From: Bacteroidales bacterium
GTDB lineage: Bacteria > Bacteroidota > Bacteroidia > Bacteroidales > P3
Assembly (NCBI GenBank): GCA_017962445.1
Contig: JAGCVI010000024.1
Span: 1 to 64,000 of the forward strand
Direction: 5' to 3'
Length of the DNA: 64,000 nt
Part shown: positions 44,681 through 52,759 of the stretch, in pieces
Layout: each line of letters opens with the position of its first letter
Position numbering within the stretch: position 1 is the first letter of the stretch
Notes under the pieces: model-generated
What the model saw: only the letters and a program-made list of their open reading frames with translations
Told to the model about the DNA's origin: nothing
Databases searched by the model: none
Position numbers and translations under genes: made by a program

Positions 44681-45217
44681 ATGAAAGAAAAGAAAGAAAA
44701 ACTGCGCAGGCACGGATGGAAGAGCCGTTTCGCCCGATTGGCGGCAATGCTGACAGTTTGTTTCAATGCGATGACCACGTCGCTTGTGACAGTGGGCGCA
44801 ACGGTAGGTGTCGGTGCCGTGGCAGCGGCTGTGATATTGGTAACTGCAAGCTGTCAAAAGGAACAGCCAGAACCAATCCAAAAACATAATGTAGAATTGA
44901 CATATGGACTAGATCCAGATTCTCAATGGCAAAATATTTCGATGGATACATTATATAAATATAACGCCGATCCAAAGGTTGATACTATATTTATGGTTCC
45001 AGAACATTATAATCAATGGGAAACATTCAATGCTAATCAGTTACGTTATTGTATTAATAGATTACGTCCACGTCATAATATAAATCCAAACAAAATCTTC
45101 GGCAAAGGGGATTTAATGTTGGACTACTACTCTGTGGATGAAAATCCGGAAATAGTTCGTTTCTTTGCGGATACATTACGTTATAACGTGACATTTTATA
45201 ACAATAAATCCAGATAA
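44681..45217 (+). CDS. Orphan lipoprotein-like gene with GC-rich leader and AT-rich body
   Basis: A 178-residue protein with an unusually long basic N-terminus (KEKKEKLRRHGWKSRFAR), a hydrophobic segment (about 32-54, rich in Val, Gly and Ala) and a cysteine at 58 (VTASCQKE) that may be lipidated. The body (about 65-178) has no family I recognise. The DNA changes at about position 44880: before it the sequence has the G/C-rich codon use of the neighbours, after it the codons are strongly A/T-ending. This suggests a body acquired from elsewhere joined to a resident leader. It has its own strong promoter and two terminators follow. Confidence 0.72.
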   Translation: MKEKKEKLRRHGWKSRFARLAAMLTVCFNAMTTSLVTVGATVGVGAVAAAVILVTASCQKEQPEPIQKHNVELTYGLDPDSQWQNISMDTLYKYNADPKVDTIFMVPEHYNQWETFNANQLRYCINRLRPRHNINPNKIFGKGDLMLDYYSVDENPEIVRFFADTLRYNVTFYNNKSR

Positions 45218-45235
45218 TAATCTGGGCAGAAAAAG

Positions 45236-45260
45236 AGACGGGGTATTCCCGTCTTTTTTA
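45236..45260 (+). terminator. Rho-independent terminator after 44681 gene
   Basis: Stem AGACGGG / CCCGTCT (45236-45242 with 45248-45254), loop GTATT, T-run downstream. Confidence 0.88.
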
Positions 45261-45302
45261 TTCCTTTGTCATCCTGAGTCAGATAAAATCCAAATAAATC
45301 AT

Positions 45303-45328
45303 AAGCGGCCTTTCGGCTGCTTTTTTTA
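45303..45328 (+). terminator. Second hairpin terminator upstream of panD
   Basis: Stem AGCGGCC / GGCTGCT with one G-T pair around a TTTC loop, then T7. It lies about 50 nt after the first terminator and just before the panD promoter, insulating that operon. Confidence 0.75.
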
Positions 45329-45349
45329 TATAGGAATCAAAAAAAATTG

Positions 45350-45357
45350 TAATTTTG
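45350..45357 (+). promoter_or_regulatory. -7 box of the panD operon
   Basis: TAATTTTG lies 15 bp before the panD ATG, so the leader would be only about 5-12 nt. No clear -33 TTG. Confidence 0.55.
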
Positions 45358-45372
45358 CAAAAATTTTCGCTC

Positions 45373-45717
45373 ATGTTTATTGAAGTCTTAAAGTCTAAAA
45401 TACATAGAGTTACTGTAACCGAAGCCAATCTCGACTATATCGGTAGTATCACAATTGACGCCGATATGCTTGAAGCTGCCAATATGATTGAAAACGAACG
45501 CGTGGACATTTACAACATAACCAACGGCGAACGCTTTTCGACGTATATCATTAAAGGCGAGGCTGGTAGCGGAGTAATAGGAATAAACGGTGCCGCTGCT
45601 CACAAGGCTGGTGTGGGGGATCTGCTAATCATAGCTTCATACGCATCGATGGATTTTGAAGAAGCCAAGAATTGGCACCCCACCGTCATCTTTCCCAAAG
45701 ACAACCACCTGCAATGA
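45373..45717 (+). CDS. panD: Aspartate 1-decarboxylase
   Basis: Pyruvoyl enzyme of 114 residues making beta-alanine for pantothenate and CoA. The proenzyme cleavage site is G24-S25 in YIGSITID, and the N-terminal [20 protein letters not shown] is diagnostic. The ATG at 45373 matches the family start; a TTG at 45355 in frame falls on the -7 box. Its stop overlaps the next ATG (ATGA), so panD leads an operon with the LPG-synthase-like and heptose-phosphate adenylyltransferase genes. Confidence 0.95.
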   Translation: MFIEVLKSKIHRVTVTEANLDYIGSITIDADMLEAANMIENERVDIYNITNGERFSTYIIKGEAGSGVIGINGAAAHKAGVGDLLIIASYASMDFEEAKNWHPTVIFPKDNHLQ

Positions 45718-46721
45718 AAAAACGGCTGGGAGACATACTTAAGTTTGTTGTATTCCTCGGCATAGGAATTTTTTTCATCTACTGGTTTCTGTTGAAGCTG
45801 GACAAGAGCGAACGCGACGCCATCTGGGCATCGTTCCTTTCGGCGAAATGGGGATGGGTGGCTCTCGTCATGCTATCAAGTATAGTGGCACATTTTGTGC
45901 GAGCCCTGCGTTGGCGACTGCTTTTCAAGCCCATAGGGCATAATCCAAGCATCAACCACACTTTCGGCGCTGTCATGGTGACATACCTTGCCAACCTGGC
46001 TTTTCCCCGGCTGGGTGAGGTGATGCGCTGTGCAATGCTGCGCACCAGCGACAAGATTCCTATGGAGAAATCGATAGGAACGGTTGTGACCGAACGCCTG
46101 TTCGACACGCTGATGTTCGTTCTGATAGTCACCCTCGGCGTGCTGCTGATGTTCAGCAGCGTGAAGGATTTCCTTTACGACGCTCTATCGCAGAAATTCA
46201 GCTCGCTGCCTACTCTGGCAGGCATAGCAGCAGGCGGTGTTGTCCTGCTTGTTGTGCTGTTAATCCTGTACAAAGTATTCCACGAAAAGCTGGAACAGTT
46301 CAAGCTCTACCGCAAGGTGGCCGATATGGTGCGCGGATGTTTCGACGGAGTGAAGAGTATACTGCATCTGGGGCCGAAACCGACAGTGCTGTTCATCGTA
46401 TACAGTCTGATAATCTACTTCCTCTACATTGCAGGCGGATGGATAATACTCCAGGCTTTCGCCGACACAGCAGGCATGGGTATGCAGCCGGCATTCGTGA
46501 TATACCTCTTCGGCTCGGTGGGCATGATGATTTCGCAGGGAGGACTGGGTGCTTTTCCTGTGCTTGTATGGCAAGCCCTGGCCCTCTACGGCATCAGCGA
46601 ATCGACAGGACTGGCATGCGGATGGATGCTGTGGAGCGCACAACAGGCAATCGTCATCGTCGTAGGTCTGGCCTATCAAGTCTATTTCTCACTGCTCAAG
46701 AAAAAGAACACAGAGGCATGA
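45714..46721 (+). CDS. Lysylphosphatidylglycerol synthase-like membrane protein (UPF0104 type)
   Basis: Polytopic inner-membrane protein of 335 residues with about 8 hydrophobic segments. Conserved features of the LPG_synthase_TM/AglD family: [61 protein letters not shown], and the late [18 protein letters not shown]. These proteins are thought to be flippases or synthase-domain membrane parts; the lysyl-transferase domain is not present here. It starts within the panD stop and ends within the hldE-type start, both by ATGA overlaps. Confidence 0.86.
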   Translation: MKKRLGDILKFVVFLGIGIFFIYWFLLKLDKSERDAIWASFLSAKWGWVALVMLSSIVAHFVRALRWRLLFKPIGHNPSINHTFGAVMVTYLANLAFPRLGEVMRCAMLRTSDKIPMEKSIGTVVTERLFDTLMFVLIVTLGVLLMFSSVKDFLYDALSQKFSSLPTLAGIAAGGVVLLVVLLILYKVFHEKLEQFKLYRKVADMVRGCFDGVKSILHLGPKPTVLFIVYSLIIYFLYIAGGWIILQAFADTAGMGMQPAFVIYLFGSVGMMISQGGLGAFPVLVWQALALYGISESTGLACGWMLWSAQQAIVIVVGLAYQVYFSLLKKKNTEA

Positions 46722-47212
46722 ATTACCATGATAACATAAAAGCGAAGATTGTATCGCTCGACACGCTGTGCGAACGGCTGTCGACCCTGCGCAGCGCAGC
46801 ACAGAAGCCCGTGGTGGTCTTCACCAACGGATGTTTCGACCTTGTACATCGCGGACATGTCGACTACCTGAGCCGCGCCCGCGACCTTGGCGACATTCTT
46901 ATTGTTGGGCTGAACAGCGACAGTTCAGTGCAACGGCTGAAGGGCCCGTCGCGTCCAGTGTCAAACGAGGCGAGCCGTGCCGAAGTGCTTGCAGCATTCG
47001 TATTTGTCGACTATGTGGTCGTCTTCGATGAGGACACTCCTCTGAAGCTTATTGAGGCCGTATGTCCCGACATACTGGTAAAGGGCGGCGACTATGACCG
47101 CAGCACTGTCGTTGGAGCAGACTTTGTAGAGGCTCACGGCGGACGGCTTGAACTTCTAAGCCTTGTCCCAGGCGAGTCGACAACACGGCTGGTAAACAAG
47201 ATGAAAGAATAA
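46718..47212 (+). CDS. rfaE2: D-glycero-beta-D-manno-heptose 1-phosphate adenylyltransferase
   Basis: Cytidylyltransferase-fold enzyme of 164 residues, the separate second half of HldE, attaching AMP to heptose-1-phosphate for LPS core synthesis. Motifs: VFTNGCFDLVHRGHVDYLSRARDLGD (HxGH-type nucleotide site), GLNSDSSVQRLKGPSRPV and CPDILVKGGDYDRSTVVGAD. ATG at 46718 overlaps the preceding stop. In operon with panD and the membrane protein; the PorT-like gene follows 16 nt later. Confidence 0.92.
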   Translation: MNYHDNIKAKIVSLDTLCERLSTLRSAAQKPVVVFTNGCFDLVHRGHVDYLSRARDLGDILIVGLNSDSSVQRLKGPSRPVSNEASRAEVLAAFVFVDYVVVFDEDTPLKLIEAVCPDILVKGGDYDRSTVVGADFVEAHGGRLELLSLVPGESTTRLVNKMKE

Positions 47213-47228
47213 AAAAGACAATAACGAA

Positions 47229-47876
47229 ATGAAAGTCACAAGAATAATAGCATTGATTGTCGTTCTCTTGGCTGTGTCATCGACAGCTCAGGCTCAGCAT
47301 CGCAAGAAAAGCAATAACAGCCGCCAGTTTGACTTTGAATTGCGAGGCGGTCTGAATTTCTGCCAGATTGACGGCGACGGCTCTGGCAGTTACGACAAGC
47401 TGGGCTTCCACGGGGGACTGAACACCTCGTTCCCGATATCGGACAACGAACACCTGCGCTTCGTGGTGGAACTGGGCGTAACCCAGAAGGGCTCACATAT
47501 TCTGACCAACGCAATGGACCGCACAATATCGCTGCTTTATGTCGAGGTGCCGCTGATGATAGCCTACGACATGCTATACAAACAACAGTTGCGTGTCGGC
47601 GTGGGTCTGGCTCCCGCCATCCTGGCCAAAGCCAACGTAACAACCGACGGCTCGTATGACCAGTTGCAGTCTGAAAACTACAAACGTTTCGACGCAATTC
47701 CCGTATGCGTAAGCCTACGCTACCGCATAACAGACCATATCGGTGCCGACGTAAGATACTACAACTCGATGCTGAACACCGCAAAGGAAAACGGCACAGG
47801 CACCTACCGCATTGTGCGCAGCAACAAAGGCCAGTTCAACCGCTTGCTACAGGCAGGCCTGACGATAAATTTCTGA
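47229..47876 (+). CDS. PorT-family outer-membrane beta-barrel protein
   Basis: Exported 215-residue protein: signal peptide (about residues 1-22, ending AQAQ), a basic linker, then the outer-membrane barrel of the PorT/OmpW-like family (FELRGGLNFCQIDGDGSGSYDKLGFHGGLNTSFPI, GVTQKGSH, VEVPLMIAYDML, RVGVGLAPAI, DHIGADVRYYNS, final LTINF). PorT in Porphyromonas is needed for T9SS function, but many small barrels share the fold, so the T9SS link is only suggested. In line with the panD operon by spacing. Confidence 0.82.
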   Translation: MKVTRIIALIVVLLAVSSTAQAQHRKKSNNSRQFDFELRGGLNFCQIDGDGSGSYDKLGFHGGLNTSFPISDNEHLRFVVELGVTQKGSHILTNAMDRTISLLYVEVPLMIAYDMLYKQQLRVGVGLAPAILAKANVTTDGSYDQLQSENYKRFDAIPVCVSLRYRITDHIGADVRYYNSMLNTAKENGTGTYRIVRSNKGQFNRLLQAGLTINF

Positions 47877-47910
47877 AAATAACCCTTTATCATATAAAAA
47901 AATCACAACA

Positions 47911-48837
47911 ATGACTCATACGCGCTGTTTAATTATCGGTTCCGGCCCCGCAGGCTATACGGCAGGCATCTACACTGGTCGTGCAGACCTCAAACCGCTT
48001 CTCTACGAAGGCATACAGCCCGGCGGCCAGCTTACAATAACCACCGAGATTGAGAATTTCCCCGGATATCCCGAAGGCATTTCCGGCACCGACATGATGG
48101 CGGACCTCCGCAAGCAGGCTGTCAGATTCGGCACCGAGATTCGCCAAGGAGCAATTGAAAACATTGACCTTTCGAAACGCCCGTTCATCGCCACCGACGA
48201 CAAAGGACAGCAAGTGGAAGCCGAGACAGTCATCATTGCCACCGGTGCTTCGGCACGCTGGCTGGGTCTCGACAGCGAGAAGAAATTCTACGGCCAAGGA
48301 GTGTCGGCTTGCGCCACCTGCGACGGATTCTTCTACAAGAACCTCGATGTCGCCGTGGTCGGCGGAGGAGACACTGCCTGCGAAGAAGCAGCCTATCTGG
48401 CAACCTTGTGCAACAAGGTGTACCAGATTGTACGTCGCGACGAGCTCCGCGCATCGAAAGCCATGCAACACCGCGTCCTCACCAACCCCAAAATAGAGAT
48501 GGTGTGGAATAGCGTCACTCAGGAAATCATAGGAAATGACATGGACGGCGTGATAGGTGCCGACGTGAAGAACGTGAAGACTGGCGAAATACGCCGACTT
48601 GACATCGCCGGTTTCTTCGTTGCCATTGGACACCAGCCAAACACTGCGTTCCTCAACGGACAACTGGAACTCGACGAAGCCGGATATATCAAAGTAAAGA
48701 ACCCGAGCAGCGCCACCAGTGTGGAAGGCGTATTCGCCGCCGGCGACGTTTGCGACCCCAACTACCGACAGGCTTGTGTGGCTGCCGCCAAGGGTTGCGT
48801 GGCCGGCATCGACGTGGAGCGTTTCCTGCATCAATAA
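47911..48837 (+). CDS. trxB: Thioredoxin reductase
   Basis: FAD/NADPH oxidoreductase of 308 residues that reduces thioredoxin. FAD-binding GSGPAGYTAGIYTGRA and GGQLTITTEIENFPGYPEGI, redox-active C134-AT-C137 (CATCDGFFYKN), NADPH-binding VVGGGDTACEEAAYLA, and the final GVFAAGDVCDPNYRQACVAAAKG are complete. Length is normal. The putative porin gene starts 15 nt later and is probably on the same transcript. Confidence 0.95.
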   Translation: MTHTRCLIIGSGPAGYTAGIYTGRADLKPLLYEGIQPGGQLTITTEIENFPGYPEGISGTDMMADLRKQAVRFGTEIRQGAIENIDLSKRPFIATDDKGQQVEAETVIIATGASARWLGLDSEKKFYGQGVSACATCDGFFYKNLDVAVVGGGDTACEEAAYLATLCNKVYQIVRRDELRASKAMQHRVLTNPKIEMVWNSVTQEIIGNDMDGVIGADVKNVKTGEIRRLDIAGFFVAIGHQPNTAFLNGQLELDEAGYIKVKNPSSATSVEGVFAAGDVCDPNYRQACVAAAKGCVAGIDVERFLHQ

Positions 48838-48852
48838 AAGCTGAGTGTCGGT

Positions 48853-51045
48853 ATGGCGAGAGTAAAGTCCATTGTCACATTTGCCCTGCTGATGGCAGCA
48901 GGGATTGGTGTGTGGCAACCTCTATGCGCCCAATCGAACCGCAGCAACCAAAACAACCCCTACAATCTGATAACCGGCGAGGAAGAACCCGACACAACAC
49001 AGAACAAAGAACCCGAGGGCATCATCTACGACACTGGCGAAGAGCCCGACTCCGTGATGCCTGGTTATGTGTTCCGCTTCGATCCGCTGATACGCGATGT
49101 AAAAATACGACAACTCTCCCACCCTACACTCGACCCGACAGGAGTGCAGCTGTCCAACCCCGAGAATGTTTTCGACGGCAATTACTATCTTGACCGCGGC
49201 GAGCTTGGACTTACACACCTTTCGCTTTACCCCTTCGCTGAGGAAACCAAATATCTGTTTGGTCGCCACGCCTTTTGGATGCCTCTCACACGCCATCTGC
49301 AAGCCGATGCCAACCCTGTCTACAGACAGACGCTTCACCGCAATAGATTTTTCCAGACACAGAAACCCTACACCTTGCTGAAATACGGCAGTTCGCTGAA
49401 CAAGGACTATCAGATAAAGGTAGAACACACCCAGAACATTATGCCGCGCTGGAACTTTGCTTTTCTCTACGACCTTGTCAGCCGCGACGGCCAATACACC
49501 AACAGCGAAGTAACCAACCACATTCTCGACATAACCACCAACTACTACTCTGCCGATGCTCGCTACCAGATTCAAGCAGCATTGAGTTTCAACCGTCTGC
49601 GTCAACAAGAGAACGGTGGAGTGCAGAACGACACCACCTGCTGGGACTACAGCCGTCTGGCCGGAGTGCCTGTCAACATGTATGCCGCCCAGAACCAATG
49701 GCGCGACCTTGAACTGACCGTACACCAGACATTCAACACCGTGCGGCAGTTCCCATACCAACGACCTGTTGTAGAAAAGATTAGAGACACCGTCAGCATC
49801 GACACCGGCTATGCAAGAGCAGAGTCATACAACGACAGTGACAGTATAATACGCGTTTACAATTACAATATCATTACTTACGACAGCATTGTGGCCTACG
49901 ACACAATCCTGCCACACCAGCCACATGTGTACAATACAGGCGTCTTCGGTCTGGACATTCACTTCGGCAAACACCGCCGTATTTTCAGCGACAACCAAAC
50001 CGACAGCTGGTTCTACAACAATGCGACTCTCGACACAACATTCTACTACGATTCGACTGCTCACTACAAATTTGATGCTGAGCTATATTGGACCAACGAT
50101 GCCTATATGACACACCGCTGGCGCAACCCGATGGTGCTGATGATTGGCGTGAGACCTGAATACAACCGACTCCAGTTTGTGGGCAGCAATCGCAGCGAAT
50201 TTTCTGTAAGTCCCTTTGCCAGAATCAAATTCGACTTCGGGAAAGTCTGTCTGAGTGCCGCCGCTGAAGAGGTGACCGGCGACGAACGCAACGGCGACTA
50301 CCGCCTCTTCGGAAACGCCAACCTGAACATGGGAAGCCACTCCCTCAGCGCCGCACTGCTCAGCGAGGCACAGTCGCCCGACCTGATGTACTACCATAAC
50401 GAGGGTGTCTTCGCATGGGATTACAACAACTTCGACAAAGTAAAGCGCCAACAGGCTGCCATTGAATACAATTACCAGCGGCCCGACAGCGTGAAGAGCC
50501 TGCTATGCAACATCAATGCCTGTGCAAGTGCCAGCCTGATTACCGACAACATCTGGATAAGCGACAATATGCAGCCGACACAGGGCAATGCTACAGGAAT
50601 GCTTATGCAAGCCAGCGTTATGTCGCACCTGCAATTCGGATGGTTCAATATCCAACTTCAGGAGATGATTCAAAACAGCAGCGACGATGATATAGTCCGC
50701 GTACCGCTATTTGCAAGCAAAAACAGTCTCTATGCCGACCTGCATCTGTTCCATCGCGCGCTGCACATGCAGGTGGGCTGCGACCTCCGTTATCATACAA
50801 AATACTATGCCGACGGATGGAATCCCGTGCTCGGTGCATTCTACCGCCAGAACGACGTGAAGGTGGGCAACTATCTTGTAGCCGATTTATGGATCAATAT
50901 GCAGATCAAGCGGGCAAGCATTTACCTGAAGGCTTCACATCTCAACGCACCAATAGAACAGAACCCCTCATATTTCAGCCTGCCACACTACCCGATGGAA
51001 GGTTTCGGCCTCTACTGGGGTGTGACCTGGAAGTTCTTTAATTAA
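48853..51045 (+). CDS. Putative porin (Porin_10-type outer-membrane protein)
   Basis: Exported 730-residue protein: signal peptide ending QPLCAQ (residue 26), an acidic Asn/Glu/Pro-rich linker, then RFDPLIRDVKIRQLSHPTLDPTGVQLSNPENVF and a long series of alternating strands with aromatic girdles. Motifs such as YTLLKYGSSLNKDYQIKVEHTQNIMPRWNFAFLYDLVSRDGQY and the final YWGVTWKFFN match the Bacteroidetes putative-porin family (PF14121). It probably forms a large trimeric or monomeric outer-membrane channel. Substrate unknown. Confidence 0.87.
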   Translation: MARVKSIVTFALLMAAGIGVWQPLCAQSNRSNQNNPYNLITGEEEPDTTQNKEPEGIIYDTGEEPDSVMPGYVFRFDPLIRDVKIRQLSHPTLDPTGVQLSNPENVFDGNYYLDRGELGLTHLSLYPFAEETKYLFGRHAFWMPLTRHLQADANPVYRQTLHRNRFFQTQKPYTLLKYGSSLNKDYQIKVEHTQNIMPRWNFAFLYDLVSRDGQYTNSEVTNHILDITTNYYSADARYQIQAALSFNRLRQQENGGVQNDTTCWDYSRLAGVPVNMYAAQNQWRDLELTVHQTFNTVRQFPYQRPVVEKIRDTVSIDTGYARAESYNDSDSIIRVYNYNIITYDSIVAYDTILPHQPHVYNTGVFGLDIHFGKHRRIFSDNQTDSWFYNNATLDTTFYYDSTAHYKFDAELYWTNDAYMTHRWRNPMVLMIGVRPEYNRLQFVGSNRSEFSVSPFARIKFDFGKVCLSAAAEEVTGDERNGDYRLFGNANLNMGSHSLSAALLSEAQSPDLMYYHNEGVFAWDYNNFDKVKRQQAAIEYNYQRPDSVKSLLCNINACASASLITDNIWISDNMQPTQGNATGMLMQASVMSHLQFGWFNIQLQEMIQNSSDDDIVRVPLFASKNSLYADLHLFHRALHMQVGCDLRYHTKYYADGWNPVLGAFYRQNDVKVGNYLVADLWINMQIKRASIYLKASHLNAPIEQNPSYFSLPHYPMEGFGLYWGVTWKFFN

Positions 51046-51091
51046 GAATGTTAAGAGATAATCTCAATTCCCAATAATATTACCACTGATA

Positions 51092-51547
51092 ATGAAACCA
51101 TATAGATTATTCATTCTTTTGCTGGCATGCGTCTCGTTTCTGCCGGCATTCGCACAGACAAAACCCGGCGACGAGATATGCGGCAAATACAGCGTAACGT
51201 CGCCCAACAGCAACAACACCGCCAAGATAGAGGTATATCGCGCAAAGGACGGCACCTATCAAGCCAAATTCATCTGGACAAGCGCCAGCAACCCTGACGG
51301 CAGCCCACTGAAAGACGTAAACAACGAAGACCCAGCCAAACGCAACAGACCCATCATCGGCATGGTTACTATATGGGGACTGAAATACGTCGACGGCGAG
51401 TATGTAGGCGGCAGCATCTACGACCCCGTCAGTGGCAAGGTCTACGGAATCAAAGGCAAGAAGGCCAAAAACGGCAAGGACATGGATGTTCGTTATTTCT
51501 GGAAACGTCCGGCACTTGGCCGCGATGTGGTTTGGAAAAGGATATAA
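51092..51547 (+). CDS. DUF2147 exported protein
   Basis: Small secreted or periplasmic protein of 151 residues with signal peptide (MKPYRLFILLLACVSFLPAFAQ). The DUF2147 pattern is clear: GDEICGKYSV near the start, KIEVYRAKDGTYQAKFIW, WGLKYVDGEYVGGSIYDPVSGKVY, and the terminal RPALGRDVVWKR. Function of the family is not established. sdaA begins 3 nt after its stop, so the two are in one operon. Confidence 0.88.
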   Translation: MKPYRLFILLLACVSFLPAFAQTKPGDEICGKYSVTSPNSNNTAKIEVYRAKDGTYQAKFIWTSASNPDGSPLKDVNNEDPAKRNRPIIGMVTIWGLKYVDGEYVGGSIYDPVSGKVYGIKGKKAKNGKDMDVRYFWKRPALGRDVVWKRI

Positions 51548-51550
51548 TCA

Positions 51551-52747
51551 ATGGAATCAATAAAACTCATCTTAAAAAAAGGCTACGGACCGTCAAGCAG
51601 CCATACTATGGGGCCGCACAGGGCCGCAACTATTTTCCGTCAACGTACCCCTAAGGCTGCAAAATACAGAGTAACCCTCTATGGAAGTCTTGCTGCGACA
51701 GGGAAAGGGCACAGGACCGATGTCGCCATACAGGTGGCTCTGCAATCTGTGCCCGTTGAATTTGTGTGGCGCGCCGACATAGTGCCCGAATTCCATACAA
51801 ACGGCATGCTTTTCGAAGCCCTTGACAGCAATGGCGGTGTCACCGACAGCTGGAAAATATACAGTGTCGGCGGTGGTCTGCTTGCCAACGAGGAATCGCG
51901 CGAAGAGGCCAAACCCGTTTACGAACTGTCGCACATCACCGACATACTGAAATACATAGAAAAAGAAGGACTCACCTTCTGGGAGTATGTCGAGATGCAC
52001 GAAGATGACGACATCTGGGAGTACCTTCAGGAGATGTGGCAGACCATGCAGCAAACCATAGAGGACGGCCTTTCTGCCGAGGGTGTCATTCCTGGCGGTC
52101 TGCACCTGAGAAGCAAAGCCCGGCAGTATTATGTCAGAGCATCGAGCTACAAAGCATCGCTGCAGGGACGCTGCCTGGTGATAGCCTATGCACTAGCCAC
52201 CAGCGAACGTAACGCAGTGGGAAGCCCTATCGTGACAGCCCCTACATGCGGAGCGTCGGGCGTTCTCCCGGCAGTCCTCTATCACTTGAAGAAAAACCAT
52301 GGTTTCAACGACAGAGACATAATCCGGGCAATGGCAACAGCTGCACTGTTCGCCAACGTCATCAAGACCAACGCCTCGATTTCCGGCGCCGAAGTCGGCT
52401 GTCAGGGAGAGGTGGGGAGCGCATGCGTGATGGCCGCTGTGGCTGCCAACCAGCTGTTCGGCGGAAGCCCCCAACAGATTGAATATGCAGCCGAAATGGC
52501 CATGGAACACAATCTCGGTTTGACTTGCGACCCGCTCTGCGGACTGGTGCAGATTCCCTGCATTGAACGCAATGCAATGGCCGCCCTTAGGGCTTTGGAC
52601 ATCAACATGTATGCCATGATGAGCGACGGAAAGCACATCATCACTTTCGATAAGGTGGTGGAAACAATGAAAAAAACCGGGAAGGACCTTCCTAGTCTAT
52701 ACAAGGAGACCTCGCTTGGCGGTCTGGCCCTGCTGGCCAACGAATAG
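51551..52747 (+). CDS. sdaA: L-serine ammonia-lyase (iron-sulfur type)
   Basis: Single-chain Fe-S serine dehydratase of 398 residues, turning L-serine into pyruvate and ammonia. The beta-domain part (PSSSHTMGPHRAA, residues 13-26) and the alpha-domain (VTAPTCGASGVLPAVLYHL, KTNASISGAEVGCQGEVGSACVMAA, LTCDPLCGLVQIPCIERNA) hold the conserved cluster-binding cysteines. Convergent with the radical SAM gene 12 bp downstream; no terminator visible between them. Confidence 0.93.
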   Translation: MESIKLILKKGYGPSSSHTMGPHRAATIFRQRTPKAAKYRVTLYGSLAATGKGHRTDVAIQVALQSVPVEFVWRADIVPEFHTNGMLFEALDSNGGVTDSWKIYSVGGGLLANEESREEAKPVYELSHITDILKYIEKEGLTFWEYVEMHEDDDIWEYLQEMWQTMQQTIEDGLSAEGVIPGGLHLRSKARQYYVRASSYKASLQGRCLVIAYALATSERNAVGSPIVTAPTCGASGVLPAVLYHLKKNHGFNDRDIIRAMATAALFANVIKTNASISGAEVGCQGEVGSACVMAAVAANQLFGGSPQQIEYAAEMAMEHNLGLTCDPLCGLVQIPCIERNAMAALRALDINMYAMMSDGKHIITFDKVVETMKKTGKDLPSLYKETSLGGLALLANE

Positions 52748-52759
52748 TATTTCGGGAAC

